A stretch of DNA of 64,000 bases from Antedon mediterranea. Taxonomy: Eukaryota; Echinodermata; Crinoidea; Comatulida; Antedonidae. The stretch lies in contig NC_092674.1 of the NCBI RefSeq assembly GCF_964355755.1, positions 20,300,001 to 20,364,000 on the forward strand, given 5' to 3'. Every line of letters begins with the position of its first letter. Within the stretch, counting starts at the first letter, position 1. The translations under genes and the position numbers were made by a program. Below are positions 34,501 through 47,720 of this stretch, one piece after another. The notes beneath the pieces were generated by a model. It saw nothing but the letters and a program-made list of their open reading frames with translations. It was not told the DNA's origin and ran no database searches.

Positions 34501-37500
34501 AGAAAAACTGTCGAATGAAACAAACAAAATAATAGTAGTATTTCTTACGGAACTACCACTTCCACTTTTTAATCGAATAGTTTCCTCTTTCGGTTTTGGA
34601 CATAATAATCACGATGGTTATTTAATACCACCTCTATAGTTACTCCCTTGATGGTTCCTGTGTTATTATTCAACATTATCCAGTGGGTTTGCACAGCACA
34701 TAAACATAATTCCACCTGAGCAAACGTGAGGTTGAGAAAATACACCTTCAAAGCACTCATTTTGCGGTTAATTTGAACACTTTTCGTAAACAAGCTAATA
34801 ACTGATTATTTTAGCAGAAACATGCCCTCTTCAGAAATATACTTCTATTGTTTTCAAGAACACTGTAGATTGAGAGATACTGAATTAGCTTCAAAACATA
34901 TTTTGTATCAAAATAAATTTACATTTTCTAGCCTTGATAAATAAATTATATTTATATCGTTAAAGCTATTAAAAAATAAATTTAGCATTAATACTGTATA
35001 GGCCTATTATAATTTTTATTATTATTTACCAGCAATTTGAAATTAGGTAACTAAGTACTGTAATTGTTTTTATAGATATTGTAATATTTATTTTCTAACT
35101 ATCGTTTCTTATAGATGCATTGTCGCCCCAAAAAATGAAATATGAAGATAAATAAAATCAGATTTTTAAAATGTCATTGTGCAGTTTTAAAAAAGAAAAC
35201 ATAATCGGTTAAAATTGTCTGACCACAGAAAATTAGACTGTTTTTTCAGGTATATTATCATTATTTGTCAAATTGAATTATTTTCAACAAACATTTTTAA
35301 CAATATATTTTTAAGGAACTGTTTTTTACAGTAGGTTTATAAAACCATTTAACCGGTCAATGTATTAAAAAAAAAATTAAAGAATACATTTTTCTAACAA
35401 TGTGTGTGTATTTTATGTAGGCCAATTGTGCTACATAATGAATTTACACACGTTATATACACATAATCACGCATGACTCTTGATAAAACATCTATTAGTG
35501 AATTAAAAAGTTGTAGGCATTAATAATAATTATTATTTCACAAAACCTTTAAAACCCCCATAAGAGTTAATAACTATATACAACGAGCAAGATCATGAAG
35601 TATGGAAAAACTTTGTGTTTAATTCTGGTATCTATTCATTCCTGGATCTTTTTTACACGATTTATATGAGCCTCCCTAAATTGTAATTGTTGTTCTCTTT
35701 TTAAATGAGTGTACTTATGGCTTTATTTGTTGCTTTATTATGCCAACATAAACATCAATCAAATTCTATTTTGATAATAAACAATGTACTTAAATAGGAA
35801 TTTATGGGGCTTATTGAAGATTCCACAAAAGTTGCTAAAGTCTATAAAATGAACTATAGAATTAAAACTATTGATACCGTTTCTATCGCGCGTTATTAGT
35901 TACCTGTTGTGTTGAGTTGAAAGGGTAACCACGTGCTGTGTGGTCAAAAAGTACCAACTTACAATATATAAAGGCAATTGAAACGACAACTTCCTAACCA
36001 GACCAATCTTTAATAACACATCTTTTTAATTACCTATTATGATATTTGACAGTTGATTCGACTCGCATAAACAAAATTAAATATAAGTTGTAGGAGGAGA
36101 CATTGGAAGATTTTCTTACCAGGTAATAACAAAACCTTCTCCAGGAGTCATATTTTGTCATCTCATTACCGAACATGCTCCTCCTTTTTTTAATTACCGG
36201 ATCCTCAAAATAGAATTATATATCTATAGTGAATTTTGATCAATTATTTTTTCTAAATAAAATTATGAACAGTAAGTGGCTTGGACAATAATGAGAAGTC
36301 TGACAAAAAAAACAAAAAAAAAACGAAAAAATATAAAATAATGAACAGTAAGATGTAAAATATATAATTTAAAAGTGATTATAGAGTTTGTTCTTTCATG
36401 TACTCAAACAAGCAAAACAATAGTAAAGAGTTGATGGTAATGTCTTACATAACATGGGTATTTGCGGCATAAATAACAATTTCGAGAACTCTCGACTTAG
36501 GCCTATCTCTGTGATATATATGTCTATCTCACATAATAATCCGACCCTTTACATACATTTAATAGAGTGAAAATATTACAGACGCAGCTTTTCAACCTAA
36601 ATTAAAAACTTGTTTTAATAATGTTGTTATCATTCAACGTTATTATGTTGTCTTGACGCATCAGAAAGTATCATACATACTATAATTATTTTTTATATTA
36701 TTTATTTTAAATTAAAAACACTATTTTGAAAAGGATCTTTTTAATTATCTCATACTGGTTATTTTGCACTATATACCACATCTGGTCAAGTCGTTACCTG
36801 TTACCAGACTAATAACAATACTATCCCGCCGAAGGGGATGACAGATATTCACGATCCATGGAAAACTTTTCATTACGCGTCTCAGGTATTACAGGTTTGA
36901 TTTTAAAAGCTTCCCATGACTTTGCTATTGTTCAGTGCAGCCAAAAGTCTGAATTGTGTGGCAGAGAAAGACAAACTGTTCACGCAACAGCGATCATAAA
37001 GATCCGGGCCTGGCCAACCTTTTTATTATAGATGATTAAAGAATAAAGTGAACTTTTTTATTTGAAAAATAGAAAACCGCATAACCACAGCACAATGATG
37101 AACTGTAAAGTGTATCAACATATATTTGAAATATTGATCCCTTAAGCAAAAATTATGAAGGACCCGATTTAAATGTTAATCAGTCCGTGATTTGTAATAT
37201 GTCGTTTGAACTATATAAATGAAAAGAAACTTTTTGGGATTACGTGTGCTATTCGTTTGGTTGTGATATCCAACAACCGTACTTAAACTCCTTACATTAT
37301 TTATATACCTATTCGCCATTGTTTTGAGTTCCATGTTTTACCTAGTCAACTTATAAGTTGGTCAAGAGTGACGAATTGTCTTCGTGGCATCAAATATGGA
37401 GGAATTTTATAGTTTACTATTTTAGTGTTGTATGTCTACGCTCTATTCTGTAACCATCCAACCAACAATACCGATCATTATGCATCAGAAGTAATCCTCT

Positions 37501-38330
37501 ATGCAGGAAATTTTATAGTAAATGCTTCATTTTGTGAGGATTGTGTTGTTTAAGTATATTGTCTTAGTATGTGTAGCATTGTGGTGTGACTTGTGAAAAT
37601 TATATAGTTCCTTTAGGTTTGTTACAGCAATGTATTTGGAATGATTTTAAGACAAGCTATGAGTTGCTGTGTTATTGCAATGGTTGTAGAGAACCATGTT
37701 CCATTCTTTTATGAATTCATTCTTAAATCTATCATTAGTTTTAAAACTAAGATTGAAAATAGTTGCTTAAAATATTCCAAACTGTACAGGAAATGACCCA
37801 ACTACTATGCATAATAACTTCTTTTTTTAGTACTTTTCAAACCTTATTTGTTGCAAACATGAACTCACCATTCTGTAGTCGAATCTCTTTAGGCCTATGC
37901 AACTATTTGTATTATTATTTGTATAGTGTTTGTTTCTCTTGATATGAACCTGAAATAAAATTAAATTGTTTTGTTAACCATCTTTTCACATTCGCATAGG
38001 CATAATGTCTGGTTACAATGTCACTGCTATTGTATCAGTCTATAAATACATTTTATGAAATGCGAAATGCAATTCGCTAGATATATAGTTAGTATATATA
38101 CAGTATAGGCCTACAGTACATTGATGGTAACGTTTGCTTAATTTATCTACACCATATGATTAGTTTTACACCCGTATTAGTGGGGAACCCAATGTTCCAA
38201 ATATCAATTCCGTGAGATTTTAATGCTCAAGTTGAATTCTTGGCAATTTTGTTGTAAGATTTGGCATACAAATTACGTTCGTACATGGTTTAACATAGGA
38301 GCTACTATCATTTTTGGGTAAAAAATAGGG
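31520..38330. other. Gene-poor AT-rich region
   Basis: I found no supported gene. Weak points only: a GC-richer patch at 33215-33385 (GGCGCCGACAC, CTGGCGCCAGAC); a 94-codon frame at 33920-34204 that looks AT-driven; a 74-codon minus frame at 34569-34793 with fairly protein-like composition (FLNLTFAQVELCLCAVQTHW) but no domain; and a direct repeat of an AAATCATGNGGAAATAAAT motif near 32020 and 32545. A more complex stretch at about 36830-37015 has balanced composition and a CTATTGTTC Sox-like word. Confidence 0.45.
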
Positions 38331-38465
38331 GCCATTTTTAAATCCTAGTCACACCATCTAATCGTAATAAAAGCATCAGACAGAAACGTCTACCACTCGA
38401 GCGAGCGTTAGACCAATGCAACAGGTATGTTCGCATTAAATTCAGGTAAATTGTTTGCAAAGCTG

Positions 38466-38485
38466 TGATGACGTGGACGTCATCA
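38466..38485. promoter_or_regulatory. Paired inverted CRE half-sites
   Basis: TGATGACGTGGACGTCATCA has two 9-bp arms (TGATGACGT and ACGTCATCA) around GG. Each arm carries a CREB/ATF-type TGACGT core. No nearby gene is visible, so its role is unknown. Confidence 0.35.
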
Positions 38486-38640
38486 AAGAGTACATACTGT
38501 TTTGTGAGGTTTAGCAACACTTACACATAACACAATTAAGATTTCCGTTAACATAGTTAAATCACACATAAGAGAGAAAGTAAATGATGTTTTTCAAAGT
38601 TTGTTTTATATCTCTAAATATAAATGAGTTGTATGTTATA

Positions 38641-38690
38641 GTGGCTCCGCCGACAGGATTCGAATATTCTTATCTTTTACCAACAAATTG
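38641..38690 (-). repeat. tRNA-like T-arm fragment (SINE remnant)
   Basis: On the minus strand ATATTCGAATCCTGTCGGCG resembles a B box and T-stem (TTCGAATCC), but no A box is found at the expected distance. It is probably a truncated tRNA-derived SINE. Confidence 0.3.
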
Positions 38691-39419
38691 TTGATTAATG
38701 TACCGTATCTCTACAGTGTAAAGTCTTCCATAAATTATATTGTAATCAAACAGATAGTAATGATGATTGCATTTCCTTACAGATTGGTTTATGTGATTAA
38801 TATTATTATATGCCTACCAAATATGTTCTTCATTGTAGCGGTAATGTATAATTATTATTGGAATATCATTTGCGAAGCATTTCAAAAAAATCGGCTATCT
38901 GTTATCGAAGTATGATTTATTTACATCAGATAACATCAGCTTCATAATATAGATTGAATTACTTCATTTTTAATTAATTAGATGATTGATGGTGATGTAT
39001 GTTTGCACTATCGTCATTAATGTGTTGTCTGAAGGTTACGCATCTTCATCGTGCTGACACGGCGTGCCCTATTGTACCACCACGAGCTGATAGGTAGGCC
39101 TAATTAAAGAAATGGAGTTAATTATTAATATACACTGTTTATTCAACGCATTGTTACAATGGAATATAGAAGTCTGGGGTAGCACTTATAAAACATATTT
39201 ATAACATATTTTTATTATTAAAAAGATGTTTATGCAATTTTTTACTTTTTCTTAATTTATAAAATTTTTTTTATTTATTTATTTTTTATTATATATTTAG
39301 GCAAATTGCCAGGGATAACCATAGCTAAATAATTCACTATCCTTCTTAAAGATGGCAATCCTGTTCACAAGACAAACTAGATGCTCTACAAAAACAAAGT
39401 CTTATTACAGGGGGAGTTG

Positions 39420-39490
39420 TAATTTGTCATTAGAACCCAGGATCCTTGAATTGGTAGCCAAACATTATAACCACCAACGCGTCATCTCAT
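39420..39490 (-). mobile_element. tRNA-derived SINE head
   Basis: On the minus strand GACGCGTTGGTGGTTATAAT (A box region, 39463-39483) is followed by CCTGGGTTCTAATGAC (B box, 39427-39444) at about tRNA spacing. Stem pairing is poor, so this is not an intact tRNA gene. The unrelated tail continues to about 39370. Confidence 0.5.
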
Positions 39491-40026
39491 CTCATATATT
39501 AATATTTTCTTTTTAAATATTAAAAAAAAAACATTCAGTCTCTAACAGGATCTCCACACTCTATAAATAAGTTATTTGATTTCATATAACAATGTGCATT
39601 AAGTAAATTAGGCCTATTATATATTTAAATGAACAAATTCTGTCATTTTACAAGATTAATAATTTTCTTGTTTTAACGTTCTGCTATTTTTAATATTTAA
39701 TTTTCCCATGTTTGTATAAATATTTCCTATTTAAACTTTGAACCGAACTCATACAACCTATTTGTGATTTATACTCATGGTACACTGCAAACAAAATCAG
39801 TGATTATTTTATATTGTTTAACATTTAAGATTGACCAGGTATAAACAAGGTAAAACATCCCACAGCCCCTACCATGACTGTTCGATTTAAAGTTACTTAC
39901 ACCGGCTCAACATTTTTGAACAACATGCCTTTAGATATAAGGAATATTAAATCAATAAATAATGTTGGTAAAAAATATAGCAGAAGTTTTGTTATCAAGA
40001 TACTAAATAATGATTGCTCTCATGTT

Positions 40027-40114
40027 TTAGTCGCGTGAAACGCGACTCTACAGCTCACTATGTCGGTCAGTTTGTTGGTCGGTTGGTCGTCGGTAAACAC
40101 TAACTTGATCACGC
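40027..40114 (-). repeat. AGTCGCG/GACC-rich family, compact copy
   Basis: On the plus strand it starts TTAGTCGCGTGAAACGCGAC, a perfect 8-bp-arm hairpin (AGTCGCGT/ACGCGACT), then CTACAGCTCACTATGTCGGT, GGTC repeats and CGGTAAACACTAACTTGATC. This is the reverse complement of the copy at 15098. Confidence 0.75.
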
Positions 40115-40429
40115 ATTATATAAATTTCATCGTACTGTATACAATGTGTTACATTAGTATGGGGAAAACCATCGATTAGTGATAGCTATTTTTATTTGCT
40201 CCCATTTACCATTAGTGAATTAAGAATAAAACTTTTCACTCGTTATCGAGTTTCTTCTCTGATCAAGATATACTTTTATATATACTTTCAATTATACATT
40301 TCAGCATTTTCCATTTTCGGTTTCTTAAATTTAATAAACAATACATTAGATTGAAACGAATGTTATACGATTTCCAATTATTTACGACCGCCAAATATTG
40401 ATCTTCTATCTTTAAAATCAACATTATTC

Positions 40430-40591
40430 TTAAGCCATGTCTACACTATCAAACTTTATGTGACAAAAAAGAGTGATGTGCACAAATAATGGTAGTGATT
40501 TGCTCACAGTGATATGACATTATTATGTAAATATATGACCACATCACATTGTTTTGTCACATTCAGTTTGATAGTGTAGACAAAGCTTTAA
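40430..40591. mobile_element. Short MITE with TTAA flanks, 162 bp
   Basis: The left end TTAAGCCATGTCTACACTAT then CAAACT is mirrored at the right end by AGTTTGATAGTGTAGACAAAG and TTTAA. TIRs are about 35 bp with few mismatches. TTAA at both ends suggests piggyBac-type mobilisation. It is too short to encode anything. Confidence 0.75.
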
Positions 40592-41478
40592 TCTTGTTCA
40601 ATTTGAATCAATTTGATTGCTTTATTAGATCAAACCATGAATATTTTAATGTATATTATACGTATACCAGGAAGTTCTTTAAAGAAAACTATGAAATATA
40701 ATGAAAATCATTTAAAAAAGAAATATGATAATAGACAGTAAAGAAAACGAACAAATCAACCAAATTTAAGGCAAAGTCAATCAACCTCTGACCTACGAAG
40801 TTTAAAGTACTCTCGCTCCTATTGACAGATTAATCTTAAGTAATGTTAGCTTTCTTGTTAGTCTTCGTTGTCTTTTTACCGCTAACAATACGATTCTGAA
40901 AAATGCCCTAGTTCATTTGACATTTGAGTACTATCTAACTTTTTGTAATCTGTATTCAATAAGTATTTGCCGTAAACGTTTGTCATAATTTACGCGTTTG
41001 AAATAGAATATTGTTCGAAGTCTCTTGGTAAATATTTCGGTGTGTACTGGATATAAGTTTTAGTTTGTACGAGGTAGAATTTCTAAGCTGCTGGGGATTA
41101 CTGTGTGTGCTGAACTCAACCCCAGAGGCCTTACAATCATGTATTTCACAACTTTCTTTCTTCCTTTCCAAAACACACATTTTCACCTTCAATTGGAATA
41201 TTATAGTATATATATATATAATAGTAAATAAATAAAAAAAAACTTAAATTACTTAATTGCTTAATATTATACAGACAAGCATCATAATTTCCACAAGTGG
41301 ACGAAAACAATTATTATACAATTATCTAAATTCCAGTAACATCTGCAAGAGACATTAATACCCTGTATTTGAGTACTGTCTAACATTTGCAACTGGAATA
41401 TAATATGTCAGCTGGTCAGTTTAGATTTTAGTTTATATTTCTGTATGATGTTCGCGTATATGCGTTATCGTAATCTGA

Positions 41479-41827
41479 TTGTGCTATAGGAATACGTTGC
41501 TGGGAGATAGAAGGGTCGATTTTGGCCCACTAAATACTAATGCATCTCTGCGGGATTATTTAAAAAAAAATATGAAAGATGAATCCAAATATGCCCAGTT
41601 TATATTGCAAAATCATGTACTAGTTGTTATTATCTTGTGGTTTTATAGAACCAAGATGTTTAGAAATATACAATGGTCCATCAATAGGTGTAACGATTAT
41701 ATTTTACAATCATTGTCCATTAGCCTACAACAGGGGATTTCCCATAAGAGTAGTCGGTAACACCAATAAAAAAACCTATTTGTCTTCAGGCTTATCGACA
41801 TTATTAAATCTGATTGGGTATCAATGA
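41479..41827 (+). pseudogene. Coding-like segment in two overlapping frames, possibly a CUB-domain remnant
   Basis: After an acceptor-like TTGTGCTATAG (ending 41489) one frame gives LLGDRRVDFGPLNTNASLRD and stays open to 41760. A second frame (41624-41827), itself preceded by GGTTTTATAG, gives CLEIYNGPSIGVTI, a later Cys, and TYLSSGLSTLLNLIG. The second resembles the C-terminal half of a CUB domain (C-x-E-I-Y-D-G-P-S, then Cys, then a SSG-x-x-L-x-L strand). The frame change suggests a frameshift, two exons, or chance. Weak support; no neighbouring exon found. Confidence 0.25.
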
Positions 41828-42007
41828 ATAGTAATACTACTTATTCGGTATAATTTACTCGTCGTATGGGTACAAGAACCTGTTTCTATTACTACAATTT
41901 TCATGATCGTTTATAAGTTTTCTATTCAATTATGCCTATACTTATCGATTAATGACTGCAATGATATGAAACTATTCTCCCCATTCAACGAGTACAAAAC
42001 ATTCGTT

Positions 42008-42260
42008 ATTTATTTATATAATGTGTAATTTATATAGCGCTATTTCGTGAAGATCCGAGCGCTGTGGACTTTGTTGTTACACATTCTTCTCCCCTAATGG
42101 TCCCATCGTGTCACCGGAAGCCAACTACGGTGTCGACGGACATTACGTCTGTCCACAACAGTGGCTCAGTGTGTGAACTATTAGACTGGGGCAACCCTCT
42201 ACTAGTCTTGAAAGATGTACTAGGTTGACACAAGCAATGTGTACACTGGACCTACGGTTT
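42008..42260 (+). repeat. Probable dispersed repeat fragment
   Basis: ATTTATATAGCGCTATTTC opens a balanced-composition stretch (GCGCTGTGGACTTTGTTG, GGTGTCGACGGACATTACGT) that stands out from the AT-rich surroundings. The TTTATATAGCGC opening is, from memory, common in dispersed repeats of marine invertebrates. No frame is present. Confidence 0.35.
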
Positions 42261-45200
42261 ATAGTCATTATTATTATTTTATAGCATACCTACAGTTGCA
42301 AAGTAAACTTTTATTCAATTACTATAGGCCTTTCAAAGCGGATTTGCCGTGGAATAGAGCAGTTAATTTAATTTTCAAACATGCAACATTCATCAGTTTC
42401 ACGTTCTAATAAAATGTTAACAAAAAATACCGTGCAATAGAGTCGTTAAATAGAACATACCATAAAATAGAACAAAATTAACCAATCAAAGTGCTAATGG
42501 CAAGGATTCACTCACTGCTTTAACAATAATTAATTTTTATTTAAATAGTAAAAGTAAATAAGATATTCTTGTTCTTTTCATACGGCAGACCTACTTTTTT
42601 TCTTAGAAAAAAAAAACACAATGGTATGGTAACAAAACAATAATTGTTCGTAAACTGATTTGGAAAATGTCTAATTAAGATTTCTGATATTGTTTGAAGT
42701 TTAATTCCTAAATGTAACTGAGATGAGTTGATTCAACCAGTTGGCATGTGATAGACATTTATCAAACCCAATAATGTAACAGAATACGCAACAAAATCAA
42801 GTTCACAAATATAATAATAGGTCTTTCTATGTAATCTACACGTCAGCCTAAAATATCGGCTATACGACATAAAATATTCAAAATTATATGATTAAATAAG
42901 TTGAAACAGAATTGATAGCGCTTAGTTTCATTTAAATAGATCGAACTATTTAGATTGAACGTCGTGAAAGACAGACCACGTTCTACAAATAAAAACGAAT
43001 GCTCTTGTTTTTGATCGTGAGGTTTCTGTGGTCAAACCATATTACTTTTAAATATTTGGCGTAGATAAGGTGAAATCTGACTTTCAAGTAAAACAATGGG
43101 AGTAGCTCTAACGTTTTTGAAATACTTCGAGATCAAAGGAACATTTACTAAGTTAAAACAAAATGAATTTGAATGGTACCAAATTAGTTGAAATGCAAGT
43201 AAACCTACACATTTAAGATATTTCAAAATTAATGTATGTGTATAAAAGCCATATTGTCCACCACTGACAATGTAGCTATTGCTTCTAACAGTCATTTTGT
43301 CCTTGGTCATAATGTTTATAGTGTATAGTCTAATATCGCGTTGTAAAATAAACATTATATCACGTCAACCAGTAATATCAAAGAGATAATTATAGCGGCG
43401 CTAATATAAAAAAATTTGAAAATTTGTCAAAGCAGGGAAGAGTGTAATTTCACTCTTATTACCTGGTCAAAGAAAATTAAAAAGTCGTTAAAACTCAACT
43501 CTAACGGAGTTTATATTTCTTATTATGCACTACTAAAGATGTTTTTATTCTTCTGTCTTTAATACCACTTAATACGGTTTGGAGGTTATTGGTGATCTTC
43601 TACTGGTTTGTACCGCAAACGTGTTTCATTTAGAAGAATTATGTACCCAACCACTCGTTCCGCTTGCCAATCAAAGTTAATCAATGGCTTAATATTGATA
43701 GGCAGATAGGCCTCACGATGAAGCGTCCGCAAAGCATGCTAGTTGTAGTTAAAAAAGAACGAAAGAAATAAAGGAAAAATCAACGGTGATAGATTCTGTA
43801 CAGGAAAGAACGCAATAATGTAGTTAAAGGAACATATCTATATATCCAAAGTTATCACAATATTTAATCGTACATCAAATAAATAGAATACAGAAAAATA
43901 ACAATAAAAAAACTCCGAAAAAATATAAGACTATATATAGATGCAAAAACACTTAAATTTCGTAGTTTTCATACAAAATGCTTATTTTTTTTAAAATGTT
44001 GAATTCAACATAATGTAACTCCCCAAGAAATCTGTATAAAAGGTAGAATAAAACATTTGCTGTAGAAAAAACCTGTCTGTAGGCCTTCTGTAGGTCTTTA
44101 TCTGCTTTAATAAAAGTTATTAAGATATCTTGAATTAACTCACTCTCAGAAGGACGTATTTCATCTATAACGTTACTGAACCGTAGAAAATCGTTATAGC
44201 GCCCTCATAAACAAATTGAAGTAATTTCGAGAGGCCTACCTAATTACACAGGAACTAAAATGTACATACAAATTAATACAAACAAAAAGGAAAGAGATTA
44301 AACAATGTTCGGTAATACTGTATTACCAAATACTAACGCTTTACTCATTCAACAAAATTATCAGAAATGATGATGAAAACAAGAAGTGTTGATTTGATAA
44401 TCCTATGCCCTATATTTTACAGTGCGAAATAATATCACAGTACTTTACATAGAAATGTATTTGTTTAGAAATGAGAACATAACATTTCTAATCTCTTTTT
44501 AGTAAGTATTCCAATGGGTTTAACTTGAGTTGATAAGTTCCATATCGAACTAGGCGGACGGTCGTATGTATTAAAAGCTTACTATATTTGTTTTAAAGCA
44601 ACCAAAATAACAAACATTACCAAGAGATTGGTCAAACTTCCTTCTTCGTTCTGTCTATGGTTTATTTGCATTACATGTGGACTACGTGGCACGGTGAATG
44701 TTTGATTAAGTTTCATAATGTGCTCATTCTTATAAGAAGAAAACAGAAAAAAATACAAAGCTATTTTACAGTAGGCCTATTTTAAAAGCAGGTAATGACA
44801 GTTAAGTTTCAGGGATAAAATTCGAACTGATTTAGTCAATAGGCCTAATGAAATCATCGTAAGTTAGATAAAACTTCTTATTATAATGTAGAAACATACA
44901 AGGAAGTATGTTCTTTTGAATAGTATATATAAGGTTTTAGTCTCGAAATCAGATCTTTGTTGAGATTCTTCAGGTGATTGCGTTTGAAACAATAATGGGA
45001 TATAAACGGCAGCAGAGCGAGACCAAACCTCAATCGCCTTGAAAATCTCTACTTTTCCATTATCTTCTGCTATTCATCATATAAAAAGAGGAATTATTTA
45101 CTAGACAATCCTAAACTAAACTTTAATAACAAGGACCTCGCAAGATCACTGGAGTCGATAGTTACTGTAGACGTGCTAGAAAGCTGTCAATCAAATGATT

Positions 45201-45785
45201 TCATTTAAATATGAAACTATACATTTTGCCCTTTTCTATTTTTGTAACTTACGGTAATAAATTCATTGTATTATAAAATAAGTTATGAAGAAATATTTTA
45301 AATATTAATATAATAACATTAGAACGGCGTTTTACATCAATTCCCATTATATAAGAAATAGCCTAAAACAGTACTGTATAAATGTAGGCCTAGGCCTATA
45401 TAAAATCTGGTTTAAAAGATGTGATCCCTAATTTTACCCTTTTGATTAAAGCAATTATACTAATTAATAAATCAAGTTATTAGAAATTCATATTTTATCG
45501 TTTCGCTTTGTAAATGTTGTATCGAGGACGACTGTAAGTCATCAGTTATCAAAATAATGAAATAATGAATAATGAAAATTGATAAATATTATATTTAAAC
45601 TAAAAAAAAACATTAGTTACTTAGGGATTGCACATGACGGACAGAATTATGTACTCTGCCTTTCGGTTGAAATCTGACAAATATACGTTTTATATAGGCC
45701 TATGCCTAGCAAGAAAAAACACATACAATTATTTATTTAACATTATTATGACTCTTTTGACTAAAGAGTGGCCATGTATATAAAG
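42261..45785. other. Gene-poor AT-rich region
   Basis: No gene is supported. The 107-codon minus frame at 43032-43355 has no domain and AT-driven composition. Several TAGGCCTA words and GCGCCCTCATA (44206) are present. Confidence 0.5.
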
Positions 45786-45790
45786 ATTTG

Positions 45791-45872
45791 ATCACACCTT
45801 TAATCATGGTTGTGAGTAATGTCCACGTATCTTTAAGATGTGTTCACACCTGTAATCATGGTGGTGAGTAAT
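45791..45872 (+). repeat. 52-bp-period direct duplication
   Basis: ATCACACCTTTAATCATGGT then TGTGAGTAAT recurs as TTCACACCTGTAATCATGGT then GGTGAGTAAT. A (TA)n microsatellite follows at 46088-46108. Confidence 0.75.
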
Positions 45873-45879
45873 TGCACTT

Positions 45880-47390
45880 GTTAACCATTTGATACCCTTG
45901 ATTGAATAATTTTCTTCAGGTTATTTGCACATTTTAACAATGAAGCTTTGTTCACTAAAAAAAAGAATTGAAAAGAGTATGTGTTGGAATTTGAAAAATG
46001 TATTCACCGAATTAAAAGACAAACACACTATTCTTTGTGTGGTAATTAAGTCATACCACATCATATATAGGGTAGCCTATTGTATGTATATATATATATA
46101 TATATACACTGTATATGTTAGGCATAGGCCTACATTTCATTTCTATGAAATATTATATAGGCCTTGAAATATGTTTATGTTAACGTGTTGCAATTTCCAA
46201 ATAATAAATAAAATTAACTTCAAGCAGTTATATTTTTCTATCAATATGTTTGAAAGAAAGCACATCAGAAACAAGCAAACGTGGATCCAAATAATATCAG
46301 TATATAAATATACTTTATCTTCACTAATTTTACATAGAGATAGTGCACTAAATATTATAATCAAACTTCGATCAATTCAATTCAGACAAATGTTAGATGT
46401 TCAAAATAACCTACATCCCTCATTCCTCCAATTTTTATCCTATCACTACACCAACACAGATTCATTCACTCGTCCTGACTTATTTAAATACTGGTAAACA
46501 TTTCTGCATTGTTGTAATGGTTTTCAATGACAAATAGGCCGAGGAAAACAAAAAAAATCTCAACTATATTTTTGTTTTATCTGTATCTTAACTCAGTCAT
46601 TGGGTGTGTCGTCATTGGTGGTGCCAATTGTGAGTTTTTGCTTAGTAAGACAGATTAAGAATCTACCTATTGATTATATACTTACTACGGTGCCTACTCA
46701 GAAACTACGCCCTTTGAAGGCTACTCTTAGTAAGCTATTGAGCTGTTTTGGTCAATTTAATATTCCGTAACAAATAATCGTGCTGCGAATAAACTGTACA
46801 AACAAACTAAAAGCACAAATAAGCCATAAGCAAGCAGAAAAAAACTCAATAACGTCGAAGTTAGAGAAAAACAGTACGGTATACTGCATTTTAAATTTGT
46901 GTTTGGGTTGCCTATTACATTGTATTATAATTTATTTTCTTACCGGTAAAATGTTGAAAATGTTTTGTACATGAATTCATAATTATTTTGTTTTTTTAAT
47001 CTTCAGTGTTAAAAGGGAAGGGAATACACAAGTATCTAAACAAGTTTTAAAACCAACTATTACGCCATAGTATTCATTTTACTCTTATTTCAGTTGCAAT
47101 TTTGTAATCATTTGAAATTATTTACGAATAAGCTATATATAAATACGTTTAAACAAATTACTCCATCTTCAACAAAAATATACCTCATCTCTAATTATTG
47201 CCTTTGAATGCTTCAAGTCGTGGCTCTATACTTATACATACCCTAAATAATAACACTGGACCACGATTATTACTGGTATCTAGTTTATAGCCGCGTTAAC
47301 TTTAATGTGGAGGGTTATTTATAAATCAGTTATGTTATCAACTTTGGACAATTAATTGTCATTTACTAATGTACAATGCGCTTGGCTGAT
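45880..47390. other. AT-rich, no supported gene
   Basis: Frames at 45925-46167, 46171-46497 and 46780-46974 are rich in Asn, Lys, Ile and Tyr, cross the microsatellite, and lack domains. I read them as chance frames in AT-rich DNA. Confidence 0.5.
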
Positions 47391-47393
47391 CTT

Positions 47394-47425
47394 TAGCCCC
47401 GTCGGGATTCGAACCCGAGTACAGA
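47394..47425 (-). repeat. tRNA T-arm remnant
   Basis: On the minus strand ACTCGGGTTCGAATCCCGAC then GGGGC is a perfect B box with pairing T-stem, but no matching A box or acceptor stem lies upstream. It is probably a truncated SINE or tRNA relic. Confidence 0.45.
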
Positions 47426-47630
47426 AGTTGATTTTACTCGTCATTCAGACTTTGAAAAAACAACTAATGGTTTCCAAAATTCAGGGCTACAATGAACAAC
47501 AATAGCTGTACACAGTAAATTAGTCTTTTCTTCATGATTTCATGATTGATGGTGATTAATGTCAGCTAATGGTATATGTATATAAGATACAGTATTTATT
47601 TGCATTTGCTGATTTATGTTTTATAATAAT

Positions 47631-47720
47631 GTATGATAATGTACGATAATGTACGATAATGTACGATAATGTACGATAATGTCCGATAATGTACGATAAT
47701 GTACGATAATGTCCGATGTT
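47631..47720 (+). repeat. 10-bp tandem repeat, nine units
   Basis: GTACGATAAT is repeated with two GTCCGATAAT-type variants and a GTATGATAAT first unit. The period is exactly 10 bp, close to the DNA helical repeat. Confidence 0.95.

Noticed and set aside
46171-46497. 108-codon frame
   Set aside because: It is rich in Ile, Asn, Lys and Phe as expected from AT-rich DNA, with an overlapping minus-strand frame; no motif.
47394-47490. Functional tRNA gene on the minus strand
   Set aside because: Only the T-arm and B box are good; no A box, anticodon arm or pairing acceptor stem could be found.
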